Position numbers and translations under genes: made by a program. The notes beneath the pieces were generated by a model. It did not search any database. It saw only the letters and a program-made list of their open reading frames with translations, and had not been told where the DNA came from. Shown here in pieces: positions 1-7,469 of a stretch of 36,146 nt of DNA (its first letter is position 1; each line of letters begins with the position of its first letter). This DNA comes from UBA6136 sp041158345 (GTDB lineage Bacteria; Pseudomonadota; Gammaproteobacteria; Methylococcales; Methylococcaceae), in NCBI GenBank assembly GCA_041158345.1, contig JBEBBO010000068.1, forward strand, positions 1 through 36,146. The letters run 5' to 3'.

Positions 1-78
1 ATCAGTCTTTGCAGCAAGAATCTTGGCGCGTTTAAGTAGATCTCGATCGACTGCGCCGGTGAAGTTGACGGTTGCCAT
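1..78 (-). CDS. Partial ribbon-helix-helix (CopG/VapB-type) antitoxin-like protein, N-terminal 26 residues
   Basis: The first 26 codons of a gene run off the left edge of the window on the minus strand. The visible protein starts MATVNFTGAVDRDLLKRAK, a short beta strand followed by a helix rich in Arg, Lys, Leu and Ala. This is how many ribbon-helix-helix DNA-binding antitoxins of the CopG/Arc/VapB class begin. A GGAG ribosome binding site lies six bases before the ATG, which supports this start. A toxin partner, probably a PIN-domain protein, would be expected further left but cannot be seen. The family assignment rests on the N-terminus only. Confidence 0.5.
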   Translation of the reverse strand, partial: MATVNFTGAVDRDLLKRAKILAAKTD

Positions 79-475
79 GAAGTGCTCCATCCGAATGAGT
101 ACGAAAAGGTTAACCGTCACACAGTTAAGTTTCGACGGGCGGGTCAAATTCCACTAAGTCAGAGTGTTGACGGGTGCTAACGCCAGCACACCGAATCAAG
201 TATGGCACATATCTATGTGCTACGTAGCATTTCTATGGAGGGTGCTCGAATCCAAGAGTGTTTTGACCAGAACTCGCTCGGCGCTAACGCTCTTTGCCAG
301 ATTCAGGGCAAATAGGGGCAGTCCTTGCACAGGCCCAGAGACTGGGTAAATTTAATCTAAAACCGTGCTCGCTTGGGTAATTTCTGGGTAAAACAGTTAT
401 GCAAGGATGTGCTGAAATGTGCAATGCAACCTGCTGCCAGCGATTTTAGTGTCAATTAAATCAGTAGCTTACAAA

Positions 476-531
476 CGCATTAGGCTTTCATAATGCGGGT
501 GTCGCAGGTTCAAGTCCCGCCGTTGCTACCA
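476..531 (+). tRNA. tRNA-like 3' fragment (anticodon-arm-like hairpin, T-arm, CCA), probably not a functional tRNA
   Basis: A T-arm-like segment with the loop core GGTTCAAGTCC lies near 508-518 and is followed by a 3' acceptor-like strand and an encoded CCA at 529-531. Upstream, CGCATTA (476-482) pairs with TAATGCG (491-497) around an eight-base loop, like an anticodon arm of non-standard loop size. The T stem has an A-C mismatch. I find no matching 5' acceptor strand; only TAGC at 465-468 could pair with GCTA at 525-528. A terminator follows directly, as after many tRNA genes. It may be the leftover end of a tRNA used as an integration site, or a decayed tRNA. The identity cannot be read securely; an Ile/Met-type CAT anticodon is one possibility. 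Confidence 0.35.
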
Positions 532-547
532 GATATTTCAGAGACTC

Positions 548-577
548 AGGCCCACCTCGGTGGGCCTTTGTTTTTTC
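548..577 (+). terminator. Rho-independent terminator
   Basis: AGGCCCACC (548-556) and GGTGGGCCT (559-567) form a perfect nine-base-pair stem with a two-base loop. It is followed by TTGTTTTTT. This is a textbook intrinsic terminator on the plus strand, directly downstream of the tRNA-like fragment ending at 531. Confidence 0.85.
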
Positions 578-777
578 CGGGCCTGCCAGGCGCCTTGCTG
601 GAAAAAAACACCCATCTCATGTACCAAGACTAGATCCTACCATCCAGCCCCTGATTCTGGGTTATGTTCGGACCTGTGCCGTGCACCTTCGGCGCTCCCC
701 CAACGCGCCATCTCAGCGCCCCCCGTTACTTTTAAGCATTCAATAGACGCGACAACTATCCTGACACAGGGGGATGA

Positions 778-975
778 ATGAGTCTGTTATCAAGCGATAA
801 GCATGGTATGTCTCGACGGGAAGTGATTGATTTTTTGTGAGATGTCTGCACTGATTGTATTGTGACTGACCATGAGGGTGTTCACTTGCTATCCACCACA
901 AGAACCTCTCACTGGTACAGCAGCCTGAATACGCCGGTTTATCTAGTTCTGGAACCCACAAGTGACATGGCTTAA
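778..975 (+). pseudogene. Small ORF (65 codons) interrupted by an in-frame TGA at 838-840
   Basis: An ATG at 778 follows a strong GGGGG ribosome binding site after a four-base gap. The frame runs to TAA at 973-975 and is interrupted only once, by TGA at codon 21. The downstream half reads as ordinary protein, for example TDHEGVHLLSTTRTSHWYSS. The residues just after the stop give the pattern stop-D-V-C-T-D-C. The simplest reading is a small gene inactivated by one nonsense change such as CGA, TGG or TGC to TGA. A selenocysteine codon in a UxxC context is a remote alternative with no other support, and chance is also possible. I do not recognise the family. Confidence 0.35.
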
Positions 976-1069
976 AACAAAATGCGGTAGTGTGGTGTCG
1001 GGAACGCCATAGACATAGCATTTTCATGGGATTTGCTTAATCAACAAATACACGTTGGAGACATAAGAC

Positions 1070-1942
1070 ATGAGACCCGAGCTGGTCTTGCGCACCATGA
1101 CCCGCAGCGAAGTTGACGAGCTTGTCGAGTGGGCCGCTCTTGAGGGCTGGAACCCGGGGCTTCATGACGCTGGTACCTTCTGGGCAACTGACCCTGAGGC
1201 GTTCATTGCGGGTGAATTGAGTGGAAAGTTGATAGCCGGGGGTGCCATCACTGCATATGGCACCGGCTTCGGTTTCATGGGGCTCTTTATCGTCCGGCCG
1301 GAATATCGGGGCAAGGGTTACGGAAATACCCTGTGGTTGGCCAGACGGGATCGCCTGAAAGCCCGATTGAATTACGGGGCGACACTCGGCATGGACGGCG
1401 TGTTCGAGATGGAACCCTACTATGCCAAAGGTGGATTTGTGCGATCTCACCGCCACCTGCGGTATGTCGGCAAGAGTACGTCAATGGTGGCCTGCTTTAA
1501 TGGGCAGGGCATCAAGATCATGCCGATTCACGAAGTCCCGTTCCAGCAAGTCCTTGAGTATGATCGACGTTGCTTTCCGGTAGCCAGAGAAAAATTCCTG
1601 CGTGCGTGGCTGGCCATCCCGGAGTCATTGGCATTGGGTGCTCTGCGGAATGGCCGGCTTTGTGGCTATGGCGTGATCCGGCACTGCCGTACCGGGTGCC
1701 GGGTTGGCCCGCTCTTTGCTGATGATCTCGCCACGGCGCAGGCGGTGTTGAATGAACTGTGGGCCTTCGGTGCCGGACAGTTAATTCACCTTGACGTGCC
1801 GGACAATAACCCTGAGGCGATGGAACTCGCCCAAGCACTCGGAATGGAAGAGGTTTTTGGCTGCGCCCGCATGTATCTGGGGCCCTTTCCCGGGATCGAT
1901 TACAAACGAGTGTTCGGAATCACAACCCTAGAGTTGGGATAA
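1070..1942 (+). CDS. GNAT family N-acetyltransferase with a second C-terminal acetyltransferase-like domain
   Basis: A cytosolic protein of 290 residues. The N-terminal half is a GNAT domain that uses acetyl-CoA to acetylate an amine; the acceptor is unknown. The acetyl-CoA pyrophosphate-binding motif A is visible as R80-G-K-G-Y-G85 after the strand GLFIVRPEY. Residues from about 150 to 290 look like the second GNAT-like unit (Acetyltransf_18 type) found in two-domain GNAT proteins of this length. GGAG lies nine bases before the ATG, which decides the start. The secreted-protein gene beginning at 2001 is on the same strand 58 bases downstream and could share its transcript, but no functional link is apparent. 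The GNAT fold is secure; the substrate is not predictable. Confidence 0.9.
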   Translation: MRPELVLRTMTRSEVDELVEWAALEGWNPGLHDAGTFWATDPEAFIAGELSGKLIAGGAITAYGTGFGFMGLFIVRPEYRGKGYGNTLWLARRDRLKARLNYGATLGMDGVFEMEPYYAKGGFVRSHRHLRYVGKSTSMVACFNGQGIKIMPIHEVPFQQVLEYDRRCFPVAREKFLRAWLAIPESLALGALRNGRLCGYGVIRHCRTGCRVGPLFADDLATAQAVLNELWAFGAGQLIHLDVPDNNPEAMELAQALGMEEVFGCARMYLGPFPGIDYKRVFGITTLELG

Positions 1943-2000
1943 TGCCGTCGCGTGTGATCGCGGTGATGATTGAATTTACACATAAAGAATGAGGTCATGG

Positions 2001-2537
2001 ATGAAAAGCATCATGAATCAGTTGGCTGCGTTGATTATCCTGATCGTTTACGCCATCGGGATCCCAGTCCAAGCAAATGACGGGCGTAAATTTGAATTTA
2101 CGGTGTACAGCCAGATCATGGAATACAAAATGATGGATGGGGGCAACGATGGCCGGGGAATGGCTGACCTCATGGCCACCAACAATACCCTCCATAAATC
2201 CGTTGATGGCCTCGTGGTTGGCACCGCGGATACATCCATGATCATCACTAAAGCGGCCAGCCAGCCGGGTGGGCTTGAGACGCGTCTCTTCAAAATGATC
2301 ATGACCTTTCCGAACCCCGGTGACACAGTTGTTGTTGATGGGATCAGCACTGCTGCGGTACCTGACAACTGGATGATTGCCAACCAGCCCTCCTATCGGG
2401 CAGTAGTGGGAGGTACCGGTCGATTTAATGGGGCGAGAGGACAAGCGATCTACACTCGGATTGATTCCGCCTGGGTCCGGATCGACATGAAGTTTTATGT
2501 TCTGAGCGGTGCCAAAAGCGCGGTTTTCCCGAAATAA
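2001..2537 (+). CDS. Secreted dirigent/allene-oxide-cyclase-like beta-barrel protein
   Basis: A small exported protein of 178 residues. An N-terminal signal peptide (MKSIMNQLAALIILIVYAIG) ends near an A-N cleavage site at about residue 25. The mature part is beta-rich, and near its end has GGTGRFNGARGQ, the glycine-rich signature seen in dirigent proteins and the allene oxide cyclase barrel fold. In plants these barrels bind or steer small hydrophobic intermediates; bacterial relatives are mostly uncharacterised. I prefer the ATG at 2001 because GAGG lies six bases before it. An in-frame ATG at 1989 would put charged residues and a Trp ahead of the signal peptide. It follows the GNAT gene on the same strand. 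Fold assignment is moderate and function unknown. Confidence 0.7.
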   Translation: MKSIMNQLAALIILIVYAIGIPVQANDGRKFEFTVYSQIMEYKMMDGGNDGRGMADLMATNNTLHKSVDGLVVGTADTSMIITKAASQPGGLETRLFKMIMTFPNPGDTVVVDGISTAAVPDNWMIANQPSYRAVVGGTGRFNGARGQAIYTRIDSAWVRIDMKFYVLSGAKSAVFPK

Positions 2538-2876
2538 CAGGATCTAAGGCTACTCTGGTCATATGTACCGGTAAAGTTGACTGAAGATGGAATCGCTTGC
2601 CCTTCTAAATAAACCGAGCGACTCAGTCTTCTATGGATTTCAGAATCCATTTGAGATGAGTCACATTCTAGTGCCATTGACGCCTAAGCATGATCATTGA
2701 CGGTCGTTATGAAATGAAAAAGTCTCGACATCATCTTAGGTATCGCATGATGTATATGAATAAGGCTCATAGCCTTTAGCCGCTGGAACGGCTTTGATAT
2801 GCTCAATACCATAATCAGCGATAAAGTCGCTGTTTTCGGCTCATCAGCCTACTTCTCCATTTAGCCGGAACCGGTC
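2538..2876. other. Intergenic stretch with a possible short coding remnant on the minus strand
   Basis: No complete gene is visible between the dirigent-like and propeller genes. On the minus strand, 2840 to 2736 reads as about 34 sense codons ending in TAA with protein-like composition, for example DYGIEHIKAVPAAKGYEPYS. It is preceded immediately by an in-frame TGA and has no start codon or ribosome binding site. It may be the decayed tail of a gene or chance. A weak AGCCG...CGGCT hairpin sits near 2780. I see no clear promoter. Confidence 0.3.
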
Positions 2877-4082
2877 ATGCCTTTGATCATCTGCAAGAAC
2901 ATTATTCTGAGGCTCGTAGCCATCTTAGCTCTGAGCCCGTTCGAATTTTTGATGGCAGACACTGCCACAGTGACGAATGCGGTATACATCATCCAGAATC
3001 CAGATGGCCCAAACCACATTGCTGCATATATCCAGGATCCGAATACAGGAAACCTCTCATTACTGGGACAATATGGAACTGGAGGTCGAGGGAGCACCCT
3101 TGTTCACGGTGATACATCGCATGCGTTAGTTTCTGACGGTACTCATCTTTTTACGGTCAATAGCGGCGACAATACGATTACGGTTTTCAATATCCTACGT
3201 AACGGCGCTCTGAACTCTCTGGGGACATTCAACTCTCAGGGCCACCGTCCAGTTAGCCTCGCCATCCATAAAAATGTTCTATATGTCCTGAATCAAGGGT
3301 CAAGAGAAGCGAATATTGAGGGCCTTCTCACCGCATTCAAAATCGAGTCAAATGGAACCCTGACGGTCATCCAGACTTCTTATGCCTTTCCACCAAAATC
3401 ATTACCCGTCGATGTTTTAACCTCACCCCGCGACGGGTTGATAAGTGTGTCACTCCATGATGCGATGAAGCTTGAAATCTTCCGCATGACGCCAGCCGGA
3501 ATAGAACTCGCATCCACAGCGAGGATGGGACTACCACCCTACGGTGGCGTGACCCTCCCCCCATCAAATCCTGTGATTGCACGTAGCCCCATTCTTGGAG
3601 ATCTTTTTTTCGTCACGCTAGATAGCGAGAAGCAGCCCGGCGTTGCGACTATCCGTTCATCTGCGACCGGGAAGAAAAATAAAATTCAAAAAAGCACACG
3701 TCATGTCCTTAAGGATCCATGCTGGGCTGCTGTCAATCCACAGGGAAACAGGATCTGGGTTTCATCATTCGAAAAACGAATCTTAAGTCTGTACACGCTC
3801 GGAAGGACAGGAGCGTATCGTTGGGTCTCTGATAATGTCGACATTGCCGAAGGTCCAGGAGGACTCGATGTGAGTACGTCTGGAGACGGCGCATATGTCT
3901 TCAGACTCAGAGGATTCGCAACCGCTTCTCCCTTCGATAAGGTTCAGCCTTACGTCGATGTATTCGTAGCAAATGCCGGCCTAAGCAACGCCGGCTTACA
4001 ACTTTTGAGCACTCAGAAATTGCCTACGGACTGGAGTCAATCAGCACCCATGGGGATCATCGCCATTCCGATAGCTCCATAG
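2877..4082 (+). CDS. Secreted beta-propeller protein of the lactonase (YVTN/6-phosphogluconolactonase-like) type
   Basis: A protein of 401 residues with an N-terminal hydrophobic signal segment (residues 7-25, cleavage probably near MADT). Repeated blades follow with patterns such as N-A-V-Y-x-x-x-N, G-x-L-x-x-L-G and D-G-T-H-L-F-T-V-N-S-G-D-N. These are typical of seven-bladed lactonase-family propellers. Exported members are generally uncharacterised; some bind or hydrolyse lactones. No catalytic residue can be assigned here. The ribosome binding site is weak (GGAA well upstream), so the start is less certain than the fold. The gene stands alone and its stop falls at the edge of an IS66 remnant on the opposite strand, but the C-terminus looks natural for the family. 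Confidence 0.75.
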   Translation: MPLIICKNIILRLVAILALSPFEFLMADTATVTNAVYIIQNPDGPNHIAAYIQDPNTGNLSLLGQYGTGGRGSTLVHGDTSHALVSDGTHLFTVNSGDNTITVFNILRNGALNSLGTFNSQGHRPVSLAIHKNVLYVLNQGSREANIEGLLTAFKIESNGTLTVIQTSYAFPPKSLPVDVLTSPRDGLISVSLHDAMKLEIFRMTPAGIELASTARMGLPPYGGVTLPPSNPVIARSPILGDLFFVTLDSEKQPGVATIRSSATGKKNKIQKSTRHVLKDPCWAAVNPQGNRIWVSSFEKRILSLYTLGRTGAYRWVSDNVDIAEGPGGLDVSTSGDGAYVFRLRGFATASPFDKVQPYVDVFVANAGLSNAGLQLLSTQKLPTDWSQSAPMGIIAIPIAP

Positions 4083-4333
4083 ACCCCCAGACGTAAAACC
4101 CATCGGGCAGGTTCCGAAACCATCGTTTCGGTCACCTTGACGGCCATAATCCCGGACTTCATGTTCACCCGAGAGTCAGCGCCATGAGATCTTGGAGCCT
4201 GACTCAGTTTTTGACGGCATTGATAAATCGACTGAATAGCAAGACCTTCGCGAGCAACATACGCTCTGGCAGAGATGCCTTCGGAATCAATCCCCTTCAA
4301 ATGATTGGCCCAAAAAACAGATCGTTCGGTCAT
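4083..4333 (-). pseudogene. IS66-type orfA (TnpA-like) remnant, 3' end lost
   Basis: A minus-strand frame begins MTERSVFWANHLKGIDSEGI and continues with a helix-turn-helix pattern (SARAYVAREGL, then SIYQCRQKL). This is the hallmark of the small first ORF of IS66-family elements, which acts with TnpB and TnpC during transposition. After about 80 residues the similarity stops at RWVLRLG, right where the propeller gene ends on the other strand. The frame then runs antisense through that gene to 4037. No tnpB, tnpC or inverted repeats are visible, so this is a decayed fragment. It suggests past insertion and deletion between the propeller and the lipoprotein. Confidence 0.65.
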
Positions 4334-4730
4334 CGCTGTCTCGTCAAAAAATGGAGACTAAAGTCTGAGAAATTCAGGCCGCCAATGTAAGGGACCGACT
4401 TCATGGGGCATTTACAATTGAACTATTCGTTCAGATTCACTGCAATTGACTGAAACGTGGGCAGGGTTTCTCAATGCGTGGCTGTGGAATTGCTTGAATG
4501 CTCATGCTCATGAAAAAGCGAATTCATCTCTTTAGCGCAATCTCCCGTTTCTACGGATCACAGCCTGGTATTTGCTCAGATGCTTTCTTCCTTGAAAAGG
4601 ATCGGGGTTGGTTTTGGCGAGAGGAAATCATTGAGCCTGCAGAGCCATAATCCAAGGAGGAGGGCAAGGAATATCTTGTGTTGATGGAGTTGAAAGCTCT
4701 TTCTTCAATAACTACTGCATCCTGGGCCCG
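4334..4730. other. Intergenic stretch, no convincing gene
   Basis: This holds the upstream flank of the IS66 remnant and the downstream flank of the lipoprotein gene. A 50-codon plus-strand frame (4498-4650, first Met of several, with FYGSQPGICSDAFFLEKDRG) is the only protein-like stretch. It has no clear ribosome binding site and I do not recognise it. I see no intrinsic terminator for the lipoprotein gene. Confidence 0.4.
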
Positions 4731-5342
4731 TCATTCTGACTTCGTGATGAGCTTTGAATAGTCAACATCCATCTGGTTGATAACCGATGTTAAGCAGGCA
4801 TCATCGACCGCACTTACCATTTGCTCGAGCGTTTCGCTTGATATGGAAAAGCTGCCCCGAGCCAAACCCGAACAAGAGGCCGTATATTGACTCTCCTGTG
4901 CATTTGGCCAAATCACGCGAAGCGTCTGGATAGTGTTGTAACCCTTCTTTTTGCTCATCAATGGGGCAAGAAGAAACAGAGATCGCCCACTCCAATAGCT
5001 CTGCGACGCATTATGAAAAATGTAACGATCGACGTCCTCTTCTGCGCTAAGAGCTACGTCGATGTTGAGTTCAGACTGAGCTTTTGAAGAAGCCTTCCCA
5101 CGTGTCACCGACTTATAGAGTCCGGTATCCTTCAATTTTGAAATGAGCCGATCATCCAAGCCACCGAGCGTGTCTTCATCCTTGATCTTGACACCCACCA
5201 CATAAACGGCAGGAGCCTTGTCACCCGCGGGGTAGAATGATTTGTTTAAGCCTCTGGAATCTAGGGGGGCACTCGTGATGTCAAACGATGACGTGGCACA
5301 TCCAGCAATAAATAAAATTGGCAGAAGGCAGATAGGGCGCAT
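4731..5342 (-). CDS. Predicted lipoprotein of unknown function
   Basis: A protein of 203 residues with a clear lipoprotein signal: MRPICLLPILFIAGC, where IAGC is the lipobox and Cys15 the lipidated residue. The mature part is alpha/beta with segments such as KAPAVYVVGVKIKDEDTLGG and RLISKLKDTGLYKSV. This looks like a small periplasmic domain that may belong to outer-membrane assembly or transport-associated lipoproteins, but I cannot name the family. The frame is open 25 codons further upstream; the ATG at 5342 is chosen because the signal peptide begins there. It diverges from the TAXI-like gene starting at 5468, so the roughly 125 bases between them probably carry both promoters. Confidence 0.7.
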   Translation of the reverse strand: MRPICLLPILFIAGCATSSFDITSAPLDSRGLNKSFYPAGDKAPAVYVVGVKIKDEDTLGGLDDRLISKLKDTGLYKSVTRGKASSKAQSELNIDVALSAEEDVDRYIFHNASQSYWSGRSLFLLAPLMSKKKGYNTIQTLRVIWPNAQESQYTASCSGLARGSFSISSETLEQMVSAVDDACLTSVINQMDVDYSKLITKSE

Positions 5343-5467
5343 TTTAATTGGGCACAGTCTCGAACGCGTGTTGGGATTGAAATCACATTTACCTAGACAG
5401 ACTACCATGCCAGGCAATCGAACTCAGCGCCTTAAAGAGACAATTGAGCAACCCGAGAGCTTTTCTC

Positions 5468-6784
5468 ATGCAATACATCCTTGATTTCTTGCGTGTCGGC
5501 TGGCGACTTTGTCAAGAATATCGATGGTTAGGTGGTGTGGTTTTTATTGTTGGCATTTTGATGATTCTCCTCACCAACCCGCTGCCTCCAAAGAGGATCA
5601 GGATATTCACTTATTCCGACTTCCCGATTAGTGAGACCGAGCAATTGCAAGCGCTTGGATTTGAGATCGAAATCGTACCAACACAGGGAAGCCTCGATAA
5701 TGCCCATCGGCTCCATGAATCAGAGGATCTCGCTGTAATTGCTTTGATTCAAGGTGGCGCCCTGAGCAATGATGAAATTGATGGATTTGAGTCCCTAGGA
5801 AGCATTGCATATGAGCCCGTCTGGACGTTCTATCGCAAATCTCTAGGGATTCACCCGACTCGGCTCAGTGAATTGCGTGGCCTAAAAATCGGTGTCGGTC
5901 CCAATCTTTCCGGATCCAAAGTCGTAGCCCGAAAACTGTTTGCCGAGGACGGCATCGATATCGACAGAGAGCCCGGTTTCCTATCCGGGAAATCATCTGT
6001 CGAATATGCTGATGACTTGGAGAAGGGTCTCATTGACGTCGTGGTTGAGGTTAACCCGCATGCCGATCCGCATATCAAGAGAATGCTCGAGAATCCTGGA
6101 ATTGATCTGATGAGCTATCGGCTTGCTGAAGCCTATAAGGAAAAGTTCAGATTCATCCAATCGATCAAACTCCCCAAAGGCGCGATCAGCATTCATGACG
6201 AGAAGCCTCCTGAAGATATCCAACTGATTGCAACCACATTGAATGTCGTGGTGAAGCAAGGGACTCACCCTGATCTACAAACCCTTTTTTTGGTAGCAGC
6301 TCAACAATCCAGCAGGAATCCTAAGAGCCTTCTTTTTGATAGCGCGGATCGGTTTCCACGCTATATGGATCCTCAAATTCCACTCAGCGAAGCAGCCCAA
6401 CATTTCTATACCTTTGGGATGCCCTCCACCCTGAATTACTTTCCTGCACGCCTTGCAGGTCTGATTGATCGATACTGGGTGCTGTTCGTGGGTACCGTCA
6501 GTGTTGGTTATACCCTAATTCAGATTTTGCTTGAGATGAGCAAGCACCTTTCACGCATGCGACAAAAGCCCCTTTGTGAGAGGCTAGGCCAGATCAAAAG
6601 AATGACCTCACGAAATGCGAAACAACAGTTGTCCTCTATCGAACTTGTCCATCTTCGTGATGAAGTACAAACCATTTACGATAATTTGATGAAAGATGCT
6701 GCGACCTTTGAGAATGATGCTGAATTTATCCTAGTTCTCTCAGAAGCAGAAAAACTGATGGAGCGGCTTGACGAGGTCCATTAA
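5468..6784 (+). CDS. TAXI-family TRAP-type solute-binding protein anchored by two membrane segments
   Basis: A protein of 438 residues. A transmembrane anchor lies near residues 20-35 and is followed by a periplasmic binding domain of the TAXI/phosphate-starved type, which includes the segments RIFTYSDFP, EPVWTFYRK, LRGLKIGVGPNLSGS and ALIQGG. A second membrane segment at about 335-357 (YWVLFVGTVSVGYTLIQILL) leads to a roughly 80-residue cytosolic helical tail. Classical TAXI proteins are free periplasmic receptors for TRAP transporters. This one is tethered, and no TRAP permease is nearby, so a sensing or scaffold role is possible. ATG 5468 has GAGAG upstream; a TTG at 5444 with AAAGAGA is an alternative start. 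The family call is firm and the ligand unknown. Confidence 0.85.
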   Translation: MQYILDFLRVGWRLCQEYRWLGGVVFIVGILMILLTNPLPPKRIRIFTYSDFPISETEQLQALGFEIEIVPTQGSLDNAHRLHESEDLAVIALIQGGALSNDEIDGFESLGSIAYEPVWTFYRKSLGIHPTRLSELRGLKIGVGPNLSGSKVVARKLFAEDGIDIDREPGFLSGKSSVEYADDLEKGLIDVVVEVNPHADPHIKRMLENPGIDLMSYRLAEAYKEKFRFIQSIKLPKGAISIHDEKPPEDIQLIATTLNVVVKQGTHPDLQTLFLVAAQQSSRNPKSLLFDSADRFPRYMDPQIPLSEAAQHFYTFGMPSTLNYFPARLAGLIDRYWVLFVGTVSVGYTLIQILLEMSKHLSRMRQKPLCERLGQIKRMTSRNAKQQLSSIELVHLRDEVQTIYDNLMKDAATFENDAEFILVLSEAEKLMERLDEVH

Positions 6785-6857
6785 TCCACATTTCTGTATG
6801 TTACTCGCCCCCCTCGCATGAAGGGGAGTGCCAGAAGAAAAAAGAAAAAGGAAAGAA

Positions 6858-7238
6858 ATGGATCGCCCTACACCAGTATCGTGCCAAAATTACGACCTGG
6901 TTGAATCGTACATTACGAAGGATGGCTCAGAGATAAGGGAATTAATGCATCCTGCCGTGCACAGGAACACAAATCAGAGTTTAGCCGAGGCAATGATTCA
7001 GGTCGGTGGCAAAACCCACCTCCACAAGCACTTAATTACCGAAGAGCTCTATCACATCATTCGAGGCCATGGCTTGATGACCTTGCAACACCAAGTCTTT
7101 GCTGTAAAGCCCGGTGATACAGTCTGCATTCCGCCAGGCACCCATCATTCGATTGAGAATACGGGACAGGTCCCCTTGGTATTTCTCTGTAGTTGTAGCC
7201 CGGCATACTCACACCAAGATACCGAGTTGCTTGATTAA
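6858..7238 (+). CDS. Cupin-domain protein
   Basis: A single-domain cupin of 126 residues with both conserved motifs intact. Motif 1 runs G50...H56-x-H58...E63...G70 and motif 2 runs G86...P92-x-G94...H97...N101. H56, H58, E63 and H97 would bind one metal ion. The N-terminal part contains YITKDGSEIRELMHP and NQSLAEA, typical of a conserved bacterial group of small cupins. Function is unknown; such proteins may be metal-dependent isomerases, dioxygenases or sensors. AGGA lies five bases before ATG 6858, so I prefer it over the GTG at 6828, which adds a very Lys/Arg/Glu-rich start. It is on the same strand as the TAXI-like gene, about 70 bases after it, and converges with the Rmf-like gene. Confidence 0.85.
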   Translation: MDRPTPVSCQNYDLVESYITKDGSEIRELMHPAVHRNTNQSLAEAMIQVGGKTHLHKHLITEELYHIIRGHGLMTLQHQVFAVKPGDTVCIPPGTHHSIENTGQVPLVFLCSCSPAYSHQDTELLD

Positions 7239-7241
7239 GGC

Positions 7242-7469
7242 CTAGTTATTGGATGCATCACGGATAAATGAACGACGATTTGGAAGTCGCATTGGGCGAT
7301 TGTCACGCTCAGCAGACGCCCTTTCCGACCGCCCTTCGCTGAATCCAGCCAACCAGTCCAGACATCTAGATTCATCTTGATAATAAGGGTTAGCCGCTGC
7401 AGGGCTACCCTTAGCTCCCGCCGCGTAACCCTGTCGCCAAGCCAACTCATCCATTTCAAGTTCCGCCAT
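7242..7469 (-). CDS. Rmf/CrpP-fold small protein
   Basis: A basic protein of 75 residues. Its centre reads W-R-Q-G-Y-A-A-G-A-K-G, then N-P-Y, then L-D-W-L-A-G-F-S-E-G. This is the spacing of the ribosome modulation factor family, where an R-G-x-x-A-G-x-x-G stretch and a P-Y pair precede W-x-x-G-(W/F). E. coli Rmf pairs ribosomes into inactive 100S dimers in stationary phase; related CrpP proteins have other proposed roles. The protein is longer than Rmf (55 residues) and has a basic C-terminal tail. The in-frame region upstream stays open to a TGA at 7563-7565 without a normal start codon. GAGAG lies almost next to the ATG, so the start is uncertain. It converges with the cupin gene. Confidence 0.6.
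   Translation of the reverse strand: MAELEMDELAWRQGYAAGAKGSPAAANPYYQDESRCLDWLAGFSEGRSERASAERDNRPMRLPNRRSFIRDASNN

Larger units (their letters stand above)
79..777. other. Long stretch without an intact gene; holds a tRNA-like remnant and a terminator
   Basis: No open frame here has both a ribosome binding site and protein-like composition. The frames at 164-349 and 560-781 are rich in Cys, Arg and Ser and look accidental. The recognisable elements are the tRNA-like 3' fragment near 476-531 and the rho-independent terminator at 548-577. The stretch looks like decayed accessory DNA between the antitoxin start and the broken small ORF at 778. Confidence 0.5.

Noticed and set aside
476..531. Reading the CCA-ended structure as the 3' end of a tmRNA
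   Set aside because: The tmRNA 3' consensus and any upstream tag-peptide region or 5' partner strand are missing.
778..975. Calling the in-frame TGA a selenocysteine codon
   Set aside because: No convincing SECIS hairpin follows and no selenium machinery is in view; a nonsense mutation is simpler. TGA is used as a normal stop by other genes here.
740..1027. 95-codon minus-strand frame
   Set aside because: Cys, His and Trp-rich, no ribosome binding site, and antisense to a frame with better start signals.
4184..4390. 68-codon plus-strand frame
   Set aside because: It is antisense to the IS66 remnant and has no protein-like features.
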